The notes beneath the pieces were generated by a model. That model was not told the DNA's origin. It did no database searches and was given only the letters and a program-made list of their open reading frames with translations. Positions 57,494 through 64,000 of a stretch of 64,000 bases of DNA are shown in pieces (position 1 is the stretch's first letter; the number at the start of each line of letters is the position of its first letter). Location: positions 434,001 through 498,000 of the forward strand of contig NC_052107.1 in the NCBI RefSeq assembly GCF_012273895.1, read 5' to 3'. The translations under genes were made by a program, and so were the position numbers. The stretch comes from Zerene cesonia. Its lineage: Eukaryota; Arthropoda; Insecta; Lepidoptera; Pieridae.

Positions 57494-57991
57494 CTCAGAC
57501 TCAAATTATGTGATAGTCTAGTACTATCAAAGTTCAATTATATGGATGTGGTATACGGACACCGACTGCTATCTCGTACAAAACGTATTATCCAACGAGT
57601 CCAGAATGCTTGTGCGCGGTTTTGCTGGGATGTACCACCAAGGGAACACATCACGCCATTTCTTAATAAAGCCCGAACTCTAAATATGGAGCACCGCAGG
57701 CGCCTTCACTTTGCGTCTCTTCTTTTTGGTGTTGTTAAGACAGAATCGCCTCACTATCTGTTTGTAAAGCTTGCTTGGAGGAGTGAGCAAAACACCCAAT
57801 ACAACACCAGAGAGGCTGCACAAAAACTCCTTGTTCCGAAACACCACTCTGCTTGTTTTAGAGGAAGCTTTAAATATAACGCCACTAAATGCTGGAACAA
57901 TTTGCCACCACCGTTGCGTAGCCTACGAACGGTTCACAGTTTTAAATATAATTTTAAACACTTACTATTGGCTCAGCAAATCCAGATTTAG
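57494..57991 (+). pseudogene. Non-LTR retrotransposon, C-terminal reverse-transcriptase region, 5'-truncated
   Basis: The open frame runs from the element's truncation point to TAG at 57989-57991, giving 165 codons. It reads LRLKLCDSLVLSKFNYMDVV, then after 13 residues IQRVQNACARFCWDVPPREH, and near the end FKYNATKCWNNLPPPLRSLR. The pattern (IQrvQNaCaRf... CWNnLPp.lR... SFK...) is the thumb and C-terminal extension that follows the reverse transcriptase in Jockey/CR1-like LINEs. The catalytic part is missing, so no activity is possible. The ATG at 57542 is an internal methionine, not a true start. The frame is undamaged, which fits a young insertion. Its 3' UTR follows to 58521. Confidence 0.88.
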
Positions 57992-58521
57992 TGGTAGTTT
58001 AAGATTTTATATAATTTTATAACATAATTTTATTATTTATATTCTAATGTGTAAGAATATTAATGAATTATTATTATTATTATTATTTTATTTTTTATTT
58101 ATTTATTATTTTTTTTTTTTTTATTTAATGTATACTTAGCAATATTATTAACTTATATCATTATTTATTTCTTAGCCCTTCATTTCAATTAAAATGTGAT
58201 CGCTTTAGTAAGTTCATTATGTCTTTTTTATTTATTTGTTTATTTTTTTTCTGTTACCCATTGCGTCGCCACTCGAAACCTTAACTCATAAAGGGGACAC
58301 TGAAAAACCGCGCTGTCAATGTTCTCAACATTACATTAGTCTCCTTTTTGTCGGGGTCATTATGACACACTCCTCATTTCTGATGCTGGTATTCTTCGTT
58401 TGTGTAATTCTATATTTATGTTGTGTAATTGTATCTATTTCTTTATTTGTATAATTACTATCATTGGTGTGTTGTGCTGTCCCTGACAAATAAATGTTTC
58501 TTTCTTTCTTTCTTTTCTTTC
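57992..58521 (+). mobile_element. 3' UTR of the nested LINE, with (TTTC)n tail
   Basis: A+T-rich 3' region with (ATT)n at 58069-58085, then 'gtgctgtccctgacaaataa' and 'atgtttctttctttctttc'. The TTTC repeat forms the tail at the insertion point. Confidence 0.75.
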
Positions 58522-58586
58522 TAATAATAATAATATCTTTTAAACTACTCCGAATTGAACGCGTGCTAAGCCACAGGCACAGCTAG
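58522..58586 (+). mobile_element. Helitron H3, 3' half (split by a LINE)
   Basis: Continues 'taatatcttttaaactactc' and ends 'gctaagccacaggcacagc' then TAG before T. Together with 57346-57491 it rebuilds the layout of the H3 copies at 8354 and 26701. Confidence 0.85.
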
Positions 58587-58865
58587 TTGAAATATAAATT
58601 ACCCATTGACATTATAAATTCATTTTTCCCTCCCACATCCATTACCGTACGTCGTCAGGCCGGGGCCACCTGCTGGGTCGCCTGGTGTTCACAGTTTGAC
58701 CACTACCTTTAGAATTACGCTATTAAAGCATTGTACGGTCTCTCTGTTGAAGACAATGCGTTTGTTGAGTGGTAAAACCGTTTTCATTGACCGCTGAGTA
58801 ATTGTGAAACGGCCGAAATTAATATTTTGATGAAATGTTAATCTGCGCTTTATTAATTTATATAA

Positions 58866-59053
58866 TCCTACTTAATATTATAAATGCGAAAGTTTGTAAG
58901 GATGTGTGCGTTTGTTGCTCTTTCATGCAAAAACTACTAAACCGATTGCAATGAAATTTGGTTCGTAGATAGCTGGACAACTGGAATAATATATAGGCAA
59001 CTTTTTATCCCGATATTCCTACGGGAGACGGATAAACCGCGGGTCGCAGCTAG
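58866..59053 (+). mobile_element. Helitron H1, full length
   Basis: Starts TCCTACTTAATATTATAAAT after A and ends 'aaaccgcgggtcgcagctag' before T. A few bases are lost from the hairpin. Confidence 0.9.
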
Positions 59054-59101
59054 TGTTAAATAAAAATTAACAAGTTTATTTAAATTATAGCTTTGTTTGT
59101 T

Positions 59102-59465
59102 GACTACCGCTCTGGCTTCGCCTCTGGTACATATTAGCCTTTGGCACTAAATGAAGATGCAGCTTTCTAATGGTGAAAGAATTTTTCAGATCGACCCAGA
59201 AGTTTTGAGTGAAATATATATGATATACTAGCTGCGCCCCGCGGTTTCGTCCGCGTAAGTCCGTATCCCGTAGGAATATCGGAATAAAAAGTTGCCTATA
59301 TGTAATTCCAGTTGTCAACCTGTCTACGTACCAAATTTCATTGCAATCAGTTCAGTAGTTTTTGCGTGAAAGTGTGAGACGTGAAACAAACTTTCGTATT
59401 TATAATATTAGTAGGATATACATTCAAAAACACTAACGTCTCTTCGTTATAATATTAGTTTACAT
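59102..59465 (-). mobile_element. Helitron H2 interrupted by an H1 Helitron
   Basis: The H2 3' part is at 59102-59227 on the complement ('gatgcagctttctaatggtg'), and the 5' part at 59417-59465 ('cttcgttataatattagttt'). The two parts abut when 59228-59416 is removed. Confidence 0.75.
59228..59416 (-). mobile_element. Helitron H1 nested in H2
   Basis: Minus strand: TCCTACTAATATTATAAATA to GGGGCGCAGCTAG. Flanking bases on that strand are A at the TC end and T at the CTAG end, as Helitron targeting requires. Confidence 0.92.
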
Positions 59466-60064
59466 TTAATTATGATAACAATCAGAACCATATCTTATAA
59501 CCGAAGTGAATAATAGAGATAAATTCATAATTTTCTCAATGATTTCCTAAAAAACAAATAAGCATACAGACATATCGATGCCTCACCTCTTTGAAGTCAA
59601 TACAAAATACATTTTAATTAAGAGCATCCGCTTTGCAGCCGTTACTAGTCCAACCGCGGGAAGTTTATTTCAACATTTTTTTAGAACAGAATGGTTAATA
59701 CTATCCCCGTCATTCAGATTTACTTCCCTTCTCAGTGTATAATTACGTTCTTTAACGATTCGTGTACAATTCTCGTGGGCTTCAGAATAAGAGGACCATT
59801 TGTTAAGATTAGAGTCAAACGGTACACAGCTCATTAAGGGAGGTTTAACTTGTTACGGAGGTTACTTCAAGGAATGGGGGTCAACTTTCTTATAAGAAAT
59901 CGTCTTATCTTCTCTTTCATACACATCCGAGATAAAATTTATCCTATATAACTTTGCGATGACATACCGCATAATGGTTTTGGAATTTTTATATTATCTT
60001 TAATCTATCTGGAAAATATAATTTTTCGTCTGTACTTTCGATGACTCTGTAAAAAACACGATAC
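59466..60064. other. A+T-rich spacer
   Basis: No gene recognised. Confidence 0.5.
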
Positions 60065-60249
60065 ATTCTAATACACGAGAATGTTTGTTAATAGTTGGAT
60101 GTTTGTTACTCTCTCACACGAAAATCATTAAACAGATTTTGACGATACTTGGCAATGATGAAGCTTACGCATTAGAATAACACAGGAACTATTGAAGTAT
60201 TTGATTTCGACCGTGGTTATCCGCGGGTGAAACATCGCGACGCAGCTAG
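60065..60249 (+). mobile_element. Helitron H1, diverged
   Basis: 'tggatgtttgttactctctc' and a 3' end 'gcgggtgaaacatcgcgacg' then CAGCTAG before T. The 5' end is eroded. Confidence 0.75.
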
Positions 60250-61424
60250 TCAAGGATAAATGTTGTCTCTAAGAGATATAATTTTCATAGTCAGTTGCGT
60301 AAATTTGTGTTAATCCATTATAAAAACACGAACAATCTAATCTTATTTATGGCATAAATATTGTAGAGTATGTCCATAATACCCCTTTTCCTTGAGTATT
60401 TCTATAAAAGACATTGAAATAAGTATATGTTCTTAGTAGTTTCATAAGCTTTATTAATTTTAAGATACTCAAATCGCAGAATTATGCCATGCTTTCAATG
60501 AAATCTTTTTTTAGACATTATATCATTCAAACGTTAGCTTTTAGTATTCAATCTTGTGAGGAGTCATAAATTTAACATCATGTAAGAGCGTTGTCACACA
60601 ATCAGGTATTATTAAATTAATTATTTTTCTAATGTTCAAATTATATGTTTTGTGGTGAAATATTTTCATAATATAATTCTTTCTCCAAAAAACACAGCGT
60701 AAAGTTTTTGAAAAACTAATCATAATTAACAATCTAATGTTTAAGACTTCTTATCTAAAAATGGTCCATTGTGTATCACTATTCTTTGCCATTATATATA
60801 ATTTGTTTTTGCTAAAATATAATGTCAATTTAGAACTGTGAGGACATTAATCATTTTAATTGTCATCGATTTACAAGCTATGCAACAGACTTACAAACAA
60901 AAGCATATACCTAGCTAAATATATTGTTTAAATATAAGTTTATTAAACTCTCATTTTTGTTTAGTACCATTCCACACTATCATTCACGTGTGACGAGGGG
61001 CTTATAAAACCGTAAAACATAAAACATTCAGGTGACCATTTGACAATATAATTTATATTCCACACTCACGACCTTTACACACCGTACGATAAACTTCTTT
61101 ATTCCTATCTGAAAAGAGTTCAATTTGGCATGTTTTAACTGCAATTTCATAACTCAGAAATCGAAAATTATCCTTATTTCTTGAAGCATAGAGCCCAATT
61201 TGGTACATTTTATCTGCGACTTCGAAATTAAAATTGTTTACGTTAATGATCCATTTCATAAAAACATCTCAATGTACGCAATTTTTTCGTGATTTCACGG
61301 GAAGGTGTTAGCTATTATATTTATTTTCCTGTAAATATATAACATGGTTTTAAATCGTGAAATAAACTGAAACGAATGTGTGGGTTTAGTTTATAGCATT
61401 TTAATAAATAATATAATATCAAAA
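60250..61424. other. A+T-rich spacer
   Basis: No gene recognised; the 63- and 68-codon minus frames have no recognisable features. Confidence 0.5.
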
Positions 61425-61606
61425 GCAGTGGTGGGGCAGTGGTGAGGACCTCGGACTCGATAAGTTGAAGGTTCGAGACCAGGCGAGCGTGAAAGAAATA
61501 AATTGATTTTTCAATTTATCTGCGCATATCTGCGCATGCATCACCACAACTCGAAACGGTGAAACATCGTGAGGAAACCGGGCATGTCGAAGTTCGTCGA
61601 TATGTG
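61425..61606 (+). mobile_element. S2 SINE head and middle, fused to a Helitron end
   Basis: Head 'gcagtggtggggcagtggtg' with B box GGTTCGAGACC, then body up to 'gtcgaagttcgtcgatatgt'. An 11-base unit (atctgcgcat) is duplicated at about 61519-61538. The SINE tail is absent and Helitron sequence follows directly. Confidence 0.8.
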
Positions 61607-61610
61607 ATGT

Positions 61611-61688
61611 GAACATATAGGCAAATTTTTATCCCGATATTTCTACGGGATACGGACTTACGCGGGTGAAACCGCGGGGCGCAGCTAG
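61611..61688 (+). mobile_element. Helitron H1, 3' third only
   Basis: 'aacatataggcaaattttta' to 'gtgaaaccgcggggcgcagc' then TAG. The terminal hairpin is intact, but the element's own 5' two-thirds are replaced by the S2 piece. Confidence 0.88.
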
Positions 61689-61768
61689 TCTATCTATAAT
61701 TTTACAATTACTCCAAATCGACTCTGGCGTTCAAACATAATAGCGCAGCAAACGCGCTGGAAAAATTA

Positions 61769-61933
61769 CTAGCGGTCCGCCCCGACTTCGCCCGTGGTAC
61801 ATATGTAGCCTATAGCCTTCCTCAATAAATGGGCTATCTAATATTAAAAGCATTTTTCAAATGGGACCAATAGTTACTGAAATTAATGCGTTAAAAGAAA
61901 CAAACAAACTCTTCAGCTTTATAATAGTATAGA
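61769..61933 (-). mobile_element. Helitron-like element H7 with H2-type 3' end
   Basis: Minus strand starts TCTATACTATTATAAAGCTG and has the H7 core, but ends 'ggcgaagtcggggcggacc' then GCTAG, like H2. Families H2 and H7 therefore share the 3' module. Confidence 0.8.
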
Positions 61934-62966
61934 TTGATCCATGAAACAAAGATGCACAAAAAAACTAAAATTTACATCATTAATCCGAGAGTAGTGTGCG
62001 TGTGAGTACAAATGAGGCTATAAAATTGAAATACATCGAAAATATTATAAACACAATATATTTGTCTAAGAGGAAACGCGTGTGTGTAAGGGTGACTCCT
62101 TAACGCTAATGACTTAATGTCATTTTAACACAAGGAACAGGAAAACGCATGGAGCATCATAGTCATTTAATTACGAAATTGTTTCTCAAAGTGGTATAAA
62201 TGTTAACCGAAACTTACAAACCATTTGCTGATTAGCTAGATAAATTATAACATGAATATCTATTGATTTTTAAGCTTTCTTTGCGTCTATAAATCATTTG
62301 ATAATACATTTTATACTACTATAATCTTGTATAATGAAACCTTAGTAATTAACAAACGCACCCATTTTTTTTTGTAATCGTAACAATCGAATCAATTCAG
62401 ACTTACTAAGGATCGTAATACTTACTACTGTATCATCCGGTTTAATTAGTGTTAACATAAAAAAAGGATTGTGTGGTTTTATGAAACCACGGTAAAAGTG
62501 AATTAACTGATGTTCAGATGATGGAACTATAGACGCCGCAAAATAGGCTGCTCTGACGAGCGCCTTTCAATTTATCTCTAATCCGCAACCGACCGTCACG
62601 CGACATGCGATACACAGTCCAAAAAATTTGAGACGATGTAATAAAAGTTTTACTCTAAATCAAACATATAACATAATCATTATTACCATGATTAGATAAA
62701 AATACACACAATAGCGACTCCATTCCATTGTCCCTCACCTACGGATATTAATTAGAGGTAAGCAGGGCTCCTTTGTAAAATTCCAGCGGAGCCCTGATGA
62801 GAGATGTTCTTTGTTAACTCTATAAAACATACTTAATAATTAAAACTCAATTTTACAAGCAAATAACTAGATTTAATACATGTGAGCCAGGATTATGAGA
62901 CGTAGGTACTAAGTATTTCATTAAAATATGGCACTTGAAACATTTTGTACTTATATTATGAGCTTA
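61934..62966. other. A+T-rich spacer with a 9-bp hairpin
   Basis: CAGGGCTCC (62763-62771) and GGAGCCCTG (62788-62796) form a perfect stem with a 16-base loop. Nothing else is recognised. Confidence 0.5.
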
Positions 62967-63121
62967 CTAACTGCGCCCCGCGGTTTCACCCGCGTAAGTC
63001 TGTATCCCGTAGGAATATCGAGATAATAGTTGCCTATATGTTATTCCAGTTGTTCGGCTATCTACGTACCAAATTTCATTGCAATCAAGTGAAATCAAGT
63101 GAAACCGCGGGGCGCAGCTAG
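62967..63121. mobile_element. H1 Helitron derivative with 3' ends at both sides
   Basis: The left end (62967-62989) reads CTAACTGCGCCCCGCGGTTT and CAC. The right end (63099-63121) is its reverse complement except for one base near the outer edge. Between them lies the H1 3' half on the minus strand up to 'aaatttcattgcaatca', and then the plus-oriented terminus. The normal TC 5' end is absent. Confidence 0.88.
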
Positions 63122-63224
63122 TTATTCATCATTACAAAAGCAAACTATTATAATTTTTATCTTAAAATAGCCTCTGGCTGTGAAACATCCCACTATCACA
63201 CTTATATATTAAATATTTTATATA

Positions 63225-63420
63225 TCACACTAATATTATAAATGTGGAATTTTGTTTGTTTGGATGTTTATCCGTCAAACACGCTGAAATTATTGAACGG
63301 ATTTTGATGAAATATGGTATACAGACAGGATATGAGCTGTCTCGGGTGATAGGATACTTTTTATCCCGATAATAGGCATAGAAGACTTGCTATCCGGGCG
63401 GAGTCGGGACGAGCGTCAAG
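63225..63420 (+). mobile_element. Helitron-like element H5, full length
   Basis: Starts TCACACTAATATTATAAATG and ends 'cgggcggagtcgggacgagc' then GTCAAG, with CAAG in place of CTAG. Best copy of this family here. Confidence 0.82.
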
Positions 63421-63598
63421 TTTTATATAATTATATGTTATCGGAAGTGTTTTATCACCGATTTTTCGCAATATTTATATTGTATTTTAAAATAAACACA
63501 CAAAAATGCGTATTATTATATAGAAATATCTGAGCGCTTTAACCCCCAAGTAGCTGTGAATAATAGTATGATAGAACGCGTACGCGAAACACGTAACT

Positions 63599-64000
63599 NN
63601 NNNNNNNNNNNNNNNNNNNNNNNNNNNNNNNNNNNNNNNNNNNNNNNNNNNNNNNNNNNNNNNNNNNNNNNNNNNNNNNNNNNNNNNNNNNNNNNNNNNN
63701 NNNNNNNNNNNNNNNNNNNNNNNNNNNNNNNNNNNNNNNNNNNNNNNNNNNNNNNNNNNNNNNNNNNNNNNNNNNNNNNNNNNNNNNNNNNNNNNNNNNN
63801 NNNNNNNNNNNNNNNNNNNNNNNNNNNNNNNNNNNNNNNNNNNNNNNNNNNNNNNNNNNNNNNNNNNNNNNNNNNNNNNNNNNNNNNNNNNNNNNNNNNN
63901 NNNNNNNNNNNNNNNNNNNNNNNNNNNNNNNNNNNNNNNNNNNNNNNNNNNNNNNNNNNNNNNNNNNNNNNNNNNNNNNNNNNNNNNNNNNNNNNNNNNN
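63599..64000. other. Assembly gap reaching the window end
   Basis: 402 N bases; the gap probably continues past the window. Confidence 0.98.

Noticed and set aside
57542..57991. Stand-alone 149-residue protein gene
   Set aside because: The frame continues upstream of the ATG to the LINE truncation point and carries LINE C-terminal motifs; the ATG is internal.
9183..61606. CRISPR array or bacterial insertion suggested by many similar short repeats
   Set aside because: The repeats are dispersed, in both orientations and of SINE/Helitron type; no regularly spaced repeat-spacer array and no bacterial genes exist here.

Overview
The window looks like nuclear DNA of a moth or butterfly (Lepidoptera). 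It is A+T-rich, has no operon or prokaryotic gene structure, and is dense in short transposon copies. The clearest marker is a non-autonomous Helitron of the lepidopteran Lep1 type: it begins TCCTACTAATATTATAAA, ends in a CG-rich hairpin followed by CTAG, and sits between A and T. No complete protein-coding gene could be recognised. The only functional gene I call with high confidence is one nuclear tRNA-Arg (anticodon CCT) at 26994-27066. The rest is best read as intergenic or intronic sequence filled with nested repeats, plus a few weak exon-like or regulatory-like islands. Species and neighbouring genes cannot be told from the sequence alone.

Labels used below are mine. Helitron-like families: H1 (Lep1-like, 3' end GGGGCGCAGCTAG), H2 (3' end GCCGGGGCGAACAGCTAG), H3 (starts TCATCACTA, ends AAAAGCTAG), H4 (3' end GTGAAGCCGAGAC...CTAG), H5 (starts TCACACTAAT, ends GGGACGAGCGTCTAG), H6 (3' end GCGGGCGGAAACCTAG), H7 (starts TCTATACTAAT), H8 (starts TCTAATATATAAA). 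SINE families: S1 (tRNA-like head, 3' end CCCACTAGGGGACACGGG) and S2 (tRNA-like head, (ATG)n tail). P1 is a poly(A)-tailed retroposon of about 330 bp without a visible tRNA head. LINE pieces include two reverse-transcriptase C-terminal fragments (12918-13196 minus, 57494-57991 plus) and several 3' ends.

Layout. 1-9.6 kb: H1, P1, S1, H2 and S2 copies in A+T-rich DNA. 9.6-12 kb: little recognisable, with a perfect 25-bp inverted repeat at 11784-11845. 12-22 kb: P1, LINE, H8 and S2 copies and a 1000-N gap (14494-15493). 22-29 kb: scattered repeats and the tRNA gene. 29-40 kb: LINE 3' ends, three candidate regulatory islands (30.1, 33.3 and 34.7 kb), a long (TA)n tract and three exon-like open stretches (30.8, 37.0 and 39.5 kb). 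40-50 kb: the densest repeat zone, including an S1 inserted into the end of an H1. 50.7-51.7 kb: a second 1000-N gap with the same 77 bp on both sides, probably an assembly artefact. 52-63.6 kb: more Helitrons, a LINE nested in an H3 element, an H1 nested in an H2 element, and an H1 derivative with inverted 3' ends. 63599-64000 is N.

There is no pathway or gene cluster here. The SINEs and non-autonomous Helitrons carry no enzymes and would have depended on LINE and Helitron proteins made elsewhere; neither an intact LINE nor a Helitron Rep/helicase gene is present.
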